Source: Hathewaya proteolytica DSM 3090 (GTDB lineage Bacteria; Bacillota; Clostridia; Clostridiales; Clostridiaceae). From it: a stretch of DNA of 13,873 nt. The translations under genes were made by a program, and so were the position numbers. The stretch is from positions 1 to 13,873 of the forward strand of contig NZ_FRAD01000035.1 of assembly GCF_900142225.1 (NCBI RefSeq), given 5' to 3'. Of this stretch, positions 6,262 to 13,873 are shown piece by piece (the stretch's first letter is position 1; each line of letters begins with the position of its first letter). The notes under the pieces are model-generated. The model did not search any database. It was not told the DNA's origin and worked only from the letters and a program-made list of their open reading frames with translations.

Positions 6262-7212
6262 ATGAGTGATGGGGTAGATGTTATTATTGGTCATGAAGCT
6301 GTTCTGAAATCTTTAGAACAAGCGCTTTATAACAAGAAATTCGCCCATGCTCATCTTTTTTTTGGTGAAGATGGCATTGGGAAAAGCGTGTTAGCTACTT
6401 ATATTGGAAAAGTAATATTAGGTGGAAAACAGCAGCGGGATTACGTAGATTTGATTAAATGTGATGTTTTTAAAAATAAAAAGAGCATAAGTGTAGACCA
6501 AGTACGACAACTTATTGAAGAAGTGAATAAGAAACCCTTTGAAGGTGATAAAAAAGTTATTATAGTCCACAATGTAAATAAGATGACTGAGCAAGCTCAA
6601 AATGCATTTCTTAAAACCATTGAGGAGCCTCCGAAAGGGGTATACATTTTTCTCTTATGCGAAAACCTTGGGGAGGTTTTGGACACTATTCAGTCAAGGT
6701 GCCAGATTCATAAACTGGAACCTTTAAATTATGAAAATATGAGAAGGTACATATTGAAACAATATAACAAGATAGATGAAAATAAAATGAAACTTGCCAT
6801 AGCCTTTGGGAATGGTATACCGGGAAAGGTAGACAAATTTTTAAATGATAAGGATTTTTCAGATACACGGCAGCTAGTATTTGAATTCCTGCTAAAAATA
6901 AAGGGTATAGATAAAATACAGCTTTTAGAATATGAAAACGTATTCAATAACTACGGAAATAATAGAGAGGATTTATTTCAATGCTTTTTAAGCACACTTA
7001 GGGATGCCATTGTATACAAAGAAACAGGCAACCATGATCTTCTCATTAATATAGACAAAACAAATGAAGTAGAAAAACTGTGTACTATTTTTTCATTGAA
7101 TCAATTAAATCATATGGTAAAAATTGTGGTGGATTCTATGGAAAGTTTAAAATATAATCTTAATTCATCTTTGGTATTTACGGATATGTTGATAAAGATA
7201 CAGGAGGCATAA
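6262..7212 (+). CDS. holB: DNA polymerase III subunit delta' (clamp loader)
   Basis: 316 residues. The AAA+ region shows HAHLFFGEDGIGKS with the Walker A lysine K41, a Walker B-like strand KVIIVHNVNKM (98-108), NAFLKTIEEPP (114-124) and the SRC motif (145-147) that supplies the arginine finger in clamp loaders. Delta' works with delta and the gamma/tau ATPase to load the beta clamp during replication. The ATG at 6262 has AAGGAGAG (6248-6255) 6 bases upstream. A TTG at 6256 is too close to that site. The four-cysteine zinc module common in delta' after Walker A is absent, with only C67 in that region. The stop codon abuts the ricT start, indicating coupling. Confidence 0.93.
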   Translation: MSDGVDVIIGHEAVLKSLEQALYNKKFAHAHLFFGEDGIGKSVLATYIGKVILGGKQQRDYVDLIKCDVFKNKKSISVDQVRQLIEEVNKKPFEGDKKVIIVHNVNKMTEQAQNAFLKTIEEPPKGVYIFLLCENLGEVLDTIQSRCQIHKLEPLNYENMRRYILKQYNKIDENKMKLAIAFGNGIPGKVDKFLNDKDFSDTRQLVFEFLLKIKGIDKIQLLEYENVFNNYGNNREDLFQCFLSTLRDAIVYKETGNHDLLINIDKTNEVEKLCTIFSLNQLNHMVKIVVDSMESLKYNLNSSLVFTDMLIKIQEA

Positions 7213-8157
7213 ATGATAAGAGTTGTTGGAATTAGGTTTAAAAAAGCGGGTAAAATATATTATTTTAGTCCGAAAGATTTTGATATAAAAAAAGACGACC
7301 ACGTTATTGTTGAAACAGCTAGGGGAATTGAGTATGGTATTTGTGTTGTAGGCATAAAGGAAATACCAGAGGAGCAGTTGGTCTCTCCACTGAAGGACGT
7401 GCTTAGAGTTGCAACTGAAGAGGATAGAAAAAAACACGAGGAAAATAAAAAGCGAGAGGCAGATGCTATAAAAATATGCGAGGAAAAAGTTGAAAAGCAC
7501 GGTCTAAACATGAAGCTTATTGATGTAGAGTATACTTTCGACAATAACAAAGTCATATTTTACTTTACCGCAGAGGGAAGGGTGGACTTTAGGGAACTTG
7601 TAAAAGATCTTGCTAGCATATTCAAGACACGCATAGAGCTTAGACAAATTGGGGTAAGAGATGAAGCTAAGATGATTGGCGGTTTAGGCCCTTGTGGAAG
7701 GCCTTTGTGCTGTTCCACTTTCCTAGGAGAATTTGCACCGGTATCTATTAAGATGGCAAAGGAGCAGAGTTTGTCGCTAAACCCTTCAAAGATATCTGGC
7801 ATATGTGGCCGATTGATGTGTTGTTTGACGTATGAAGAGGAAGCATATAAAAGTGTAAGAGAAAAAATGCCATGTGTAGGATCTATTGTGTCTACTGACC
7901 AATATGGTAAAGGGGAGGTTGTGGACTGTAACCTTCTAAAGGAACTGGTAAAGGTGAAAGTTCGCATAAAGGATGAAGAGGATATAAAATTAATAGCTTT
8001 GGAAGATGTAAAGCTGATAAAGGGAGCATACATGGTGGATGAAAATGACGATGTAATAAAATTAGAGCTTGATGATGCAGATGACAGTTTGCTAGTGGGT
8101 GACATTCTAAAAGAAGAAAAAACTAAAGTTAAGGTTAAGGAAATAATTAAAGAGTAA
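7213..8157 (+). CDS. ricT: RicT/YaaT, PSP1-domain RNA maturation factor
   Basis: 314 residues with a PSP1-type domain. Cysteine motifs are GPCGRPLCC (159-167) and GICGRLMCC (196-204), plus C221. In B. subtilis, RicT joins RicA and RicF in a complex that binds Fe-S clusters, interacts with RNase Y and affects mRNA maturation, competence, biofilm and sporulation. RicA and RicF are not in this window. Residues about 65-100 form a charged helix, likely a coiled coil, before the conserved GLGPCGRPLCC region. The acidic/lysine-rich tail after about residue 270 looks variable. The ATG directly follows the holB stop, and its AGGAGG (7202-7207) lies inside holB. A terminator follows, ending the conserved cluster. 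Confidence 0.95.
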   Translation: MIRVVGIRFKKAGKIYYFSPKDFDIKKDDHVIVETARGIEYGICVVGIKEIPEEQLVSPLKDVLRVATEEDRKKHEENKKREADAIKICEEKVEKHGLNMKLIDVEYTFDNNKVIFYFTAEGRVDFRELVKDLASIFKTRIELRQIGVRDEAKMIGGLGPCGRPLCCSTFLGEFAPVSIKMAKEQSLSLNPSKISGICGRLMCCLTYEEEAYKSVREKMPCVGSIVSTDQYGKGEVVDCNLLKELVKVKVRIKDEEDIKLIALEDVKLIKGAYMVDENDDVIKLELDDADDSLLVGDILKEEKTKVKVKEIIKE

Positions 8158-8165
8158 AAAATAAA

Positions 8166-8200
8166 ATGCCGAGGATTCGAAAGAACTCTCGGTATTTTTT
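8166..8200 (+). terminator. Rho-independent terminator after ricT
   Basis: ATGCCGAG pairs with CTCGGTAT (one G-U), continued by TTC/GAA around a GAAA loop with a small internal mismatch. TTTTTT follows at 8195-8200. It ends the tmk-darA-holB-ricT transcript and separates it from the secretion operon. Confidence 0.9.
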
Positions 8201-8319
8201 ATTCTATTATAAATTTAAGAAAAAATCTACACAATTTTTTTAAAATTCATTAATGTTATTATAGGTTCTATCAACTTTGTAAAATATATTAACAAATCAT
8301 TAAAGAAGTGAACATTTAT

Positions 8320-8348
8320 TTGCGTGGATAATAGTTTAGTGGTATAAT
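8320..8348 (+). promoter_or_regulatory. Candidate promoter of the secreted-protein operon
   Basis: TTGCGT (8320-8325), 17 bases, TATAAT (8343-8348), with a TGG extension before the -10. The -10 is perfect and the -35 partial. Transcription would begin near 8355, giving a leader of about 60 bases. The preceding 8201-8319 is AT-rich with no gene or clear structure. Confidence 0.6.
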
Positions 8349-8359
8349 TAGTACAACAC

Positions 8360-8400
8360 TTATCAAGGTTTCCGAATTTGTTCATAAAGGACGTTGATAA
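8360..8400 (+). promoter_or_regulatory. Inverted repeat in the 5' leader
   Basis: TTATCAA (8360-8366) is complementary to TTGATAA (8394-8400) with 27 bases between. It lies in the predicted untranslated leader, just before the ribosome binding site GGGAGG (8406-8411). It could be an mRNA structure or protein-binding site, but the short stem makes chance plausible. Confidence 0.25.
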
Positions 8401-8417
8401 TATAAGGGAGGAAGAAG

Positions 8418-11400
8418 ATGGCCAAGAATAAAAGTAAAATCGTGAGTTCATTAATGGTGATGACAACAGCTATGGGGACTTTAATGGAAGGAACTATGGC
8501 GGTATCAGCTGTAAACAATAGTAAGGATGATCTCTGGTCTCAGGCATATAATTACACGGTAAAAGCTAAAACCACAGGGTTACAGAGTGATATCAATGTA
8601 GCCAGAAAGGCTATAAATGCTTTGAGTGAAGAACTTAAAACAGATAAAAAATTAAGAGATTATTTAACCGGGACACTGTCTGCAATGTTAGATCCTGTAC
8701 AGCAAAATTTATTTGTAAAGTTGTATGAGATAATATATGAAGGCGATATGGTAACTAAAAAAGAAAAGCTTTACCAAGAACAAATAAATAAGGCTCGTGA
8801 GTACATTAGTCAGTTTGGCGGTTGTGAGGAAAATGCATATTACCTTCCTTCTTGGTCTGTGGTGATTGATGACTTTCAACAGAAGATAATAAATGATATT
8901 TCTGTAAACATTAAAAAGGTAAAAGAAAGATATGAGCTAGATGATATTGAAACAACTACTAAATTAATAAATGATTTTTTAAAGGTTAAAGAGAGTAGTG
9001 ATGTAAAATTAAAAGCTAGGGAATTAAATATAGAGTTCTTAAGCACAATTGTAAAGGGGAATAAAATTATTGATTTTAGAAAATCTTATTCGTCTTTAAT
9101 TGACAAAAAGAATGAACAACTAAAGGTAGAGGATAAAAAAAGTATCCAGTTAGCGTTGGATTATATAGAAACAATACCTGAGGATATGCGATCAATACTA
9201 AATGATGAGTTGGGAAATTTAAAGGAAAAGAAAACAAGGGTTGATAAACTATTGAGTGAAACATTGCCCTATTATCCACCAGTGAGTGAAAGTATAAATT
9301 CAGTGGAAAAGTTCAAAAAAGATTATTCCCATTTATTTAATATGACTTTAGATGAAAAACTTATAAATAACAAGCAGGAAATAAAAAATGCTATAGAAAA
9401 ATTTAATTCATTGAGTAAATCAGATAAGGAAAATCTAAAAAATGAGGAGATAAAGCTAACTTCGTTGGTGAATTTTATCAATCAATTTATAGAGAAAGCT
9501 GTATTTACATTCAAAACAGATTACAGAGAATTACTTGAGAAAACCGTTGACACAGTGGTTCTAGCAGACAAAAATAAAATTTCAGAAGCATTAAAAGAAT
9601 TAGAAATATCTCACTATGAAATAAAATCTAAATTGAGTAATGAAGAAGACATATTGAAAAGATTAAATGCTAAATTAAGTGGGGAATTGCTATCTCAACT
9701 GAATGTATCTGTTAAAGGTAAAATGGTTACTATCAGTGGAAAGGCTGTGGAATACGATGATAATGGAATGGTCTTAATCATCAAAAATATAGAGGACAAG
9801 ATTTGCTATTTCGATCAAGTAAATATGAATAAGCAAGGTGAATTCAGTATAAGCTTCGATTTCACTAATAATATATCTGGTGTAGCCAATAGTACTGGTG
9901 CATATAATGTTTTCATGAGATTACAAAATAATAATACGGCAAGTAAGGAACTCAATTTTAGCATAGAAAACATTGTTAAATTAGAAGTGGAAGAGTTCAC
10001 GGAAAAAAATAAAGATGTAATAGTTGATATGAATAAATCAAATGTGAAAATTGGCCATGATGTAAGGATAAAAGAGGTAATTGCTGAGATTGCTACGTTA
10101 TCACCATCTGCCCAGAAAGTTTTAGAAGAAAAAAAGATAGAGCTTGAAGGATTACTTGTTATAATAGCTGGAAAGAATGTTGACAAAGAGGTAGAAAACT
10201 TTAGAACCATGTACAATACTGAATTAAGTTTAACTGTGGAGACTGTAAAGGTTGAGCATAGGGAAAAGATACAGGGCGCTATTGATGAATACCAGTTGCT
10301 TTCAGAAAAAGCTAGAGAATTATTAGTTAAGGAAAGCCAGCTTTTTGCTGATTTAATGAAAAAGATAAACGAGCTGAGAATAGATGTTGATGCAGCTGAT
10401 TTTACAAAGTCATACAAAGATATTCTTCAGAAGACAACTGATACGGTTCAAAGTGGTGACAAGGAAACTATATTAGCTGCTATTGCTAAATATGATGATC
10501 TTCAACCGGGTTCAAAAGATATAGTAGATTCTAAGTCTGAACTTACAACCCATGGAAAGATAAAAGAACACCTACAAAAATTAATGGACAAGGTTAATGC
10601 TCTAGTATTTAAGAATAACCATGATACGATATTAAAAAAGTCGGTTGATGGATTATTATTAGGTGATGAAGCGGATTTAAAAGCTGCTGAGGATGAATAC
10701 GCAGGGCTCAATGACGTTTCAAAAGGATATTTGTCTGCTGAATCAGAGTTGATGGAAAGTTTTAGATCTCACATTGAAAAGCTGAAAGAGTTTGAGCAAT
10801 TGAAAAAGACTATTGTGTCAGCAAAGAGTGTAAAAAAAGAGGACGAGCCTAGTTCAAATATAAATGAGGGCGATAAAATAGTTGGTTCCTGGGATATATT
10901 CCAAAATAATATTGCTATGGTAGAGAAAACTCAAGTGTCTGATACAAAGGAAAATATAACTAAAGCTATAAGTCAATTAAAAAAAGCTATGAGTGAGTAT
11001 GAGAATTCCAATGTGGCCCTTATAAATGCTGTGGGTGTAGTTGATGGTAGAATTAATGGCAAAATAGGGGAAACAGTAGAAGTAATCATACCTTTAGAAA
11101 AAGATGAGGTTTTACGCACTGTAAATGATTATGTTTATGATCTGAATGGTCAGAATTGGTCCAAGGTAGCAACAAAAAAAACCACTGCAAGTTCATTATT
11201 GCTGGGATGTTTAACTAAAACTTATTCAACAAATGATGCTAAAATTACTCTTTCTATTCAGAATACGAAAGGGAATGTAATAAAAGTGGTTCAACTTTAT
11301 GTTAATATAACAGAAAAAACCATGGATGATAAAGTACAGGAATTTAAGGAATCTCATAAAAGTGTGTTTGACTTAACAATTGATACTGTGGGAGTTGAAC

Positions 11401-12524
11401 ATGAAGAGAGTATAAAGGCAGTTATAAGTCAATATAACGGAATGCAGGATGTAAATTTGAAGAATGCACTAGTAACTGATGTTGAAAATTTAAATGCTCT
11501 ATTGGGTGTAATATCAGCTAAAAAAGCAGAAAAATTCAGAAGTGATTTTAATTCTCTTTTAAGTTTAACAGTGGAGACTGTTACTTTAGAAAATAGAACT
11601 GACATAATATCAGCCTTAAGTGTTTACGGAGAACTAGATGAGAGTACAAAAAATAAGCTAGTTGAAGAAAAGACTAAATTAGATGCACTTAAAGGAGCAA
11701 CAGATAAAGCGGCTGTTGAAAAGGATGCAGATGATTTTACAAAAGCTTATGCTCGATTGAGTGATATATCTGAGGAAAATGTCACAATAGATGATGAAAA
11801 TTGGGTAATTAGTGTAAAAAACGCATATAGCATTTTGCAAGAGGCGTCTAAATCTAAAGTGAATGAACACTTTGGTGCAAATGTATATGACAAGTTGAAT
11901 AAATTGCAAAATAAGATAGGTGGGCTTAAGGATACAAAGATTCAAATTGAGGAAGAAAGAAAGAACCTTTCTCTACTTATAAGTAACATGGAGAAATACA
12001 CAAAAATTGGCTATGATAATGGTGAAGTATCTCCTTATGAGGGAAGTTCAATAGGTGAAATAATTAAGGGGTCAAAACAGATTTTTACCTTGGTTGTAGA
12101 TGAAGCTAAAAGGGTTAGAGACAATGTGGGTGCAACACTTAAAGAGCTAGAAGATGCTTCAATTGGAGTAAATGGTGCGTATAATACTATGATAAATTCA
12201 AAAGTAAAAGAAGTAGCTGTGATATCAAAAGAAGGTAAAAAAGGTGATAGGATAAAAATTGAACTTGACAACGAATTGCTTGGAGAAAATGAAAAGTTTG
12301 AAATAATGTATCCAGACTTCTATTATCATGATGATGAGAAAAATAGTTATGTCTATACCGCTAAGATAGAAAGGGAAGAAGATAACTATTATATTAATTG
12401 CATGGATATAACATCTAAGTCAGGAAAGGACTATATGTCAACTGAGCTTTCCATCATTCAAAATGGTGATACAGAGCGTGTGGTTAAAAGAGCAATTAGG
12501 ATTTCTGTAAAGATCACAGAATAG
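8418..12524 (+). CDS. Large secreted multi-repeat protein, putative surface scaffold or adhesin
   Basis: 1368 residues. The ATG has GGGAGG (8406-8411) 6 bases upstream. A signal peptide is visible: KNKSK, a hydrophobic stretch to about residue 31, probable cleavage near AVSA-VNN. After an N-terminal helical domain (about 35-215) come about ten degenerate 63-67-residue helical repeats in three blocks: 219-425, 524-790 and 971-1169. The repeat pattern is F..dY..LL..TVdTV...D...I..Ai..Y..L, then L..E...L. A bacterial Ig-like beta domain lies at about 429-519. Two further modules, each a FIVAR-like helical segment followed by a beta domain, lie at about 792-966 and 1178-1368. No LPxTG signal, C-terminal membrane anchor, S-layer homology repeats or enzyme motif are seen, so how it stays on the surface, if it does, is unknown. 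Co-transcription with the M6 protease gene 20 bases downstream suggests a joint extracellular role. Confidence 0.87.
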   Translation: MAKNKSKIVSSLMVMTTAMGTLMEGTMAVSAVNNSKDDLWSQAYNYTVKAKTTGLQSDINVARKAINALSEELKTDKKLRDYLTGTLSAMLDPVQQNLFVKLYEIIYEGDMVTKKEKLYQEQINKAREYISQFGGCEENAYYLPSWSVVIDDFQQKIINDISVNIKKVKERYELDDIETTTKLINDFLKVKESSDVKLKARELNIEFLSTIVKGNKIIDFRKSYSSLIDKKNEQLKVEDKKSIQLALDYIETIPEDMRSILNDELGNLKEKKTRVDKLLSETLPYYPPVSESINSVEKFKKDYSHLFNMTLDEKLINNKQEIKNAIEKFNSLSKSDKENLKNEEIKLTSLVNFINQFIEKAVFTFKTDYRELLEKTVDTVVLADKNKISEALKELEISHYEIKSKLSNEEDILKRLNAKLSGELLSQLNVSVKGKMVTISGKAVEYDDNGMVLIIKNIEDKICYFDQVNMNKQGEFSISFDFTNNISGVANSTGAYNVFMRLQNNNTASKELNFSIENIVKLEVEEFTEKNKDVIVDMNKSNVKIGHDVRIKEVIAEIATLSPSAQKVLEEKKIELEGLLVIIAGKNVDKEVENFRTMYNTELSLTVETVKVEHREKIQGAIDEYQLLSEKARELLVKESQLFADLMKKINELRIDVDAADFTKSYKDILQKTTDTVQSGDKETILAAIAKYDDLQPGSKDIVDSKSELTTHGKIKEHLQKLMDKVNALVFKNNHDTILKKSVDGLLLGDEADLKAAEDEYAGLNDVSKGYLSAESELMESFRSHIEKLKEFEQLKKTIVSAKSVKKEDEPSSNINEGDKIVGSWDIFQNNIAMVEKTQVSDTKENITKAISQLKKAMSEYENSNVALINAVGVVDGRINGKIGETVEVIIPLEKDEVLRTVNDYVYDLNGQNWSKVATKKTTASSLLLGCLTKTYSTNDAKITLSIQNTKGNVIKVVQLYVNITEKTMDDKVQEFKESHKSVFDLTIDTVGVEHEESIKAVISQYNGMQDVNLKNALVTDVENLNALLGVISAKKAEKFRSDFNSLLSLTVETVTLENRTDIISALSVYGELDESTKNKLVEEKTKLDALKGATDKAAVEKDADDFTKAYARLSDISEENVTIDDENWVISVKNAYSILQEASKSKVNEHFGANVYDKLNKLQNKIGGLKDTKIQIEEERKNLSLLISNMEKYTKIGYDNGEVSPYEGSSIGEIIKGSKQIFTLVVDEAKRVRDNVGATLKELEDASIGVNGAYNTMINSKVKEVAVISKEGKKGDRIKIELDNELLGENEKFEIMYPDFYYHDDEKNSYVYTAKIEREEDNYYINCMDITSKSGKDYMSTELSIIQNGDTERVVKRAIRISVKITE
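9072..9692 (+). repeat. Helical repeat block 1 (three units)
   Basis: Encodes residues 219-425: units at about 219-282, 297-362 and 363-425. Shared features are F-(K/R)-x-x-Y near the start, a TVDTV-like turn in unit 3 (376-380), an I..A(L/I) helix and a final L..L helix. The units are strongly diverged from one another. Confidence 0.6.
9702..9974 (+). other. Ig-like beta domain of the secreted protein
   Basis: Encodes residues about 429-519. The order VTISGKAVEYDDNG, a YFDQV strand, NKQGEFSISFDF, then TGAYNVFMRL is the common pattern of bacterial Ig-like domains in surface proteins, with a glycine-containing strand, a G-x-F-S-x-S-F strand and a TGxYNV strand. It separates helical blocks 1 and 2. 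Confidence 0.55.
9987..10787 (+). repeat. Helical repeat block 2 (four units)
   Basis: Encodes residues 524-790: units at about 524-590, 592-655, 659-725 and 728-790. Motif variants at the turn are TVETV (606-610), TTDTV (673-677) and SVDGL (742-746), each followed after a few residues by an acidic/lysine helix beginning at I or L. Confidence 0.62.
10791..11315 (+). repeat. FIVAR-like helix plus beta module, copy 1
   Basis: Encodes residues about 792-966. A helical segment (L-K-K-T-I-V-S-A at 795-802, then A...L..A...Y to 861) resembles FIVAR-type or related surface-protein helical domains. It is followed by a beta domain opening VVDGRINGKIGETVEV (873-888) and closing IQNTKGNVIKVVQLYVNITE (947-966). 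A diverged second copy lies at the C terminus. Confidence 0.5.
11328..11924 (+). repeat. Helical repeat block 3 (three units)
   Basis: Encodes residues 971-1169: units at about 971-1035, 1037-1100 and 1105-1169. Turn motifs are TIDTV (987-991) and TVETV (1051-1055). The third unit is the most diverged. DNA stretches here are nearly identical to parts of block 2. Confidence 0.6.
11949..12521 (+). repeat. FIVAR-like helix plus beta module, copy 2 (C-terminal)
   Basis: Encodes residues 1178-1368. The helical segment L-S-L-L-I-S-N (1184-1190), a YDNGEVSPYEGSS linker and two further helices to about 1260 are followed by a beta domain opening ISKEGKKGDRIKIEL (1269-1283) and ending VVKRAIRISVKITE. 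The opening G-K-x-G-(E/D) and the closing V-x-I-T-E match copy 1. Confidence 0.5.
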
Positions 12525-12544
12525 TATAAAGGAGGAATTTTTAG

Positions 12545-13873
12545 ATGAAAAAAGGTAGAATAATTGGTGCAGTATTATCGGCAGCCATGATGGTGAATTG
12601 TATAAGCCCTGTTATGACAGCTTTTGGTCAGACTACAGGGGTATTTGAAAATCCATTAGCTCCTGTGGATAGAACGCAGAGTGCAGAAAAGTTTACGGCT
12701 AAACCATTAGTTATATTAATAGATTTTCCTGATTATAGATATACGGAGCTAGATGAAAGAGAAAAGGATTTTAGAATAAATTCATTTACAGGAAAGGAAA
12801 CCACAGCTGATTTTTATGAAAAACTTTTCTTTGGTGATGAGACATACAAGACGGAAGATGGAAATGATCATATAACCGTAAATAAATTTTTCAAGGAAGA
12901 ATCCGGTGGTACCTATGAGTTCAAAGGCAAGGTAATGGGCTGGTATACAGCAGATAAGCCGGCTGCTACTTACGGTGCCAATGTAGATAAAAGTGACCAA
13001 AAAAATGCTAGAAATCTGGTTTTAGAAGCAATACAAAAGGCATCAAAGGACGTTGATTTGTCTGAATTTGATATTGAAGATAAATGGGACTTAGATGGTG
13101 ACGGAGATTATAACGAACCAGATGGCATTATAGATAGTTTAGTAGTAATCCACCCTGGTCTTGGAGAAGAATGGGGTGGGGGTTCTCTTAAGGAAGATGC
13201 AATTTGGCCTTTTAGATGGGGATTCAATGTTTTCGGTGAAAACATGGATTTGTATACTCCCGCTGAAAAACAAGCTATAGTAAACAAAAATCACAAAGTA
13301 ACAGATAAAAGCGGAAAAGAATTTTTCGTTGAGGATTTCACTATTTTTGAGCAGGACTTACCCTTAGACTTATTTTGTCATGAATTTGGACATGTTTTAG
13401 GACTTCCAGATTTGTATGATACAAACAAATCAGAACCACCTGTAGAAAACTGGTCCATAATGGGTGGAAGTTACACAGGTAACCCAAGAGGCTCACAGCC
13501 TGTAAGCTATGGTGCTTACTGTAAAGAGTTTTTGCAGAAGGATTTTGAAAAGAGAAAAAGAGCGGCCAATTGGCAAAATATGAAAAAAATAAGCTTAGAT
13601 GATGTTACGGCAGAAGGAATTGATGTTGTACTAGATCAAGCTACCCTTAAAGGAAAAAATAAAGACGTTGTAAGAATTGACCTTCCTAAATATGCAGAAA
13701 GAGTGGTAATGCCAACTGAAGGGAGCCAATGTTTCTTTAGTGGTAAAGGTGATAAGTTAAAAAACTACATGACAACTAAAACTCCCATAGAGCTTTCGGC
13801 TGATAGCAATGCAAAATTAACTTTTAAAACTTGGTATGATATAGACCCGTACTTTGATTTTGCATCAGTTCAA
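12545..13873 (+). CDS. M6 family (immune inhibitor A-like) zinc metalloprotease, 3' truncated
   Basis: 443 codons are present, and the frame runs open off the window end. GGAGG (12531-12535) lies 9 bases before the ATG. The signal peptide is KKGR, a hydrophobic core, and likely cleavage after A26-F-G28. The catalytic motif HEFGHVLGLPD (279-289) has zinc-ligand histidines H279 and H283 and catalytic E280. The Met-turn region WSIMGGS (303-309) follows. DLDGDGDYNEPDG (182-194) is the acidic calcium-type loop seen in immune inhibitor A proteins, followed by the family's HPGLGEEWGGGS. It would be a secreted endopeptidase acting on extracellular or host proteins. C-terminal domains lie outside the window. 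The gap of 20 bases from the preceding gene and no terminator indicate one operon. Confidence 0.93.
   Translation, partial: MKKGRIIGAVLSAAMMVNCISPVMTAFGQTTGVFENPLAPVDRTQSAEKFTAKPLVILIDFPDYRYTELDEREKDFRINSFTGKETTADFYEKLFFGDETYKTEDGNDHITVNKFFKEESGGTYEFKGKVMGWYTADKPAATYGANVDKSDQKNARNLVLEAIQKASKDVDLSEFDIEDKWDLDGDGDYNEPDGIIDSLVVIHPGLGEEWGGGSLKEDAIWPFRWGFNVFGENMDLYTPAEKQAIVNKNHKVTDKSGKEFFVEDFTIFEQDLPLDLFCHEFGHVLGLPDLYDTNKSEPPVENWSIMGGSYTGNPRGSQPVSYGAYCKEFLQKDFEKRKRAANWQNMKKISLDDVTAEGIDVVLDQATLKGKNKDVVRIDLPKYAERVVMPTEGSQCFFSGKGDKLKNYMTTKTPIELSADSNAKLTFKTWYDIDPYFDFASVQ

Noticed and set aside
7560..8105. 181-codon minus-strand open frame opposite ricT
   Set aside because: Serine-rich, low-complexity antisense translation of a well-conserved gene, with no ribosome binding site support.
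9815..10417. 200-codon minus-strand open frame opposite the repeat protein
   Set aside because: Composition (Ser/Phe/Ile-rich) mirrors the sense strand, and it lies fully inside a convincing gene.
9072..11924. CRISPR-like or tandem DNA repeat array
   Set aside because: The periodicity is at protein level with diverged DNA. There are no short identical direct repeats with regular spacers.
12300..12524. Sortase or membrane anchor at the end of the 1368-residue protein
   Set aside because: No LPxTG-like motif, hydrophobic tail or positively charged terminus is present. The protein ends in a beta strand.
12599..12601. Cysteine 19 of the M6 protease as a lipoprotein attachment site
   Set aside because: The surrounding M-V-N-C-I-S does not fit a lipobox, and a normal signal peptidase I site follows at A-F-G.

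Overview
The window looks like a chromosomal segment of a low-GC, endospore-forming Firmicute of the class Clostridia. The evidence is AT-rich sequence, strong GGAGG-type ribosome binding sites, clostridial-style 5S rRNA and CCA-encoding tRNAs, a Gin/CsfB-type forespore protein, and a gene order shared with the Bacillus subtilis csfB-yaaO-tmk-yaaQ-(yaaR)-holB-yaaT cluster. The species cannot be named from this sequence alone.

Layout. (1) 1-507 is the distal end of an rRNA operon: the last bases of 23S, a spacer with small hairpins, 5S rRNA, tRNA-Asn, tRNA-Phe and tRNA-Cys, and a strong terminator. (2) 508-3314 is an accessory stretch. It holds a small two-helix membrane protein, a convergent 117-residue protein of unknown function, and, divergent from the latter, a 524-residue regulator with an N-terminal helix-turn-helix and a His/Cys-rich cluster. 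The 290-base divergent intergenic region carries nested TGTCA/TGACA palindromes overlapping or next to candidate promoters of both genes, which suggests one shared control region. (3) 3317-8200 is a conserved housekeeping and sporulation cluster: gin, an Orn/Lys/Arg decarboxylase-family PLP enzyme, tmk, darA, holB and ricT, closed by a terminator. A consensus sigma-A promoter (TTGACA, 17 bp, TATAAT) lies just before tmk, and a sigma-F-like promoter is proposed before gin. YaaR, found between darA and holB in B. subtilis, is absent. (4) 8320-13873 is a secretion operon: a 1368-residue secreted repeat protein, then, 20 bases downstream, an M6 (immune inhibitor A-like) zinc metalloprotease cut by the window end.

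How the genes work together. The cluster in region 3 combines dTTP synthesis (Tmk), clamp loading (HolB), c-di-AMP sensing (DarA) and an RNA-processing factor (RicT) with a sporulation regulator. The internal promoters would let the essential genes be expressed in vegetative cells independently of gin. In region 4 the large protein has no sortase signal. Its three blocks of about 66-residue helical repeats and its beta domains suggest an extended extracellular scaffold or adhesin made together with the protease. The least described parts are the putative HTH regulator/117-residue gene module and the repeat-protein/M6-protease pair.
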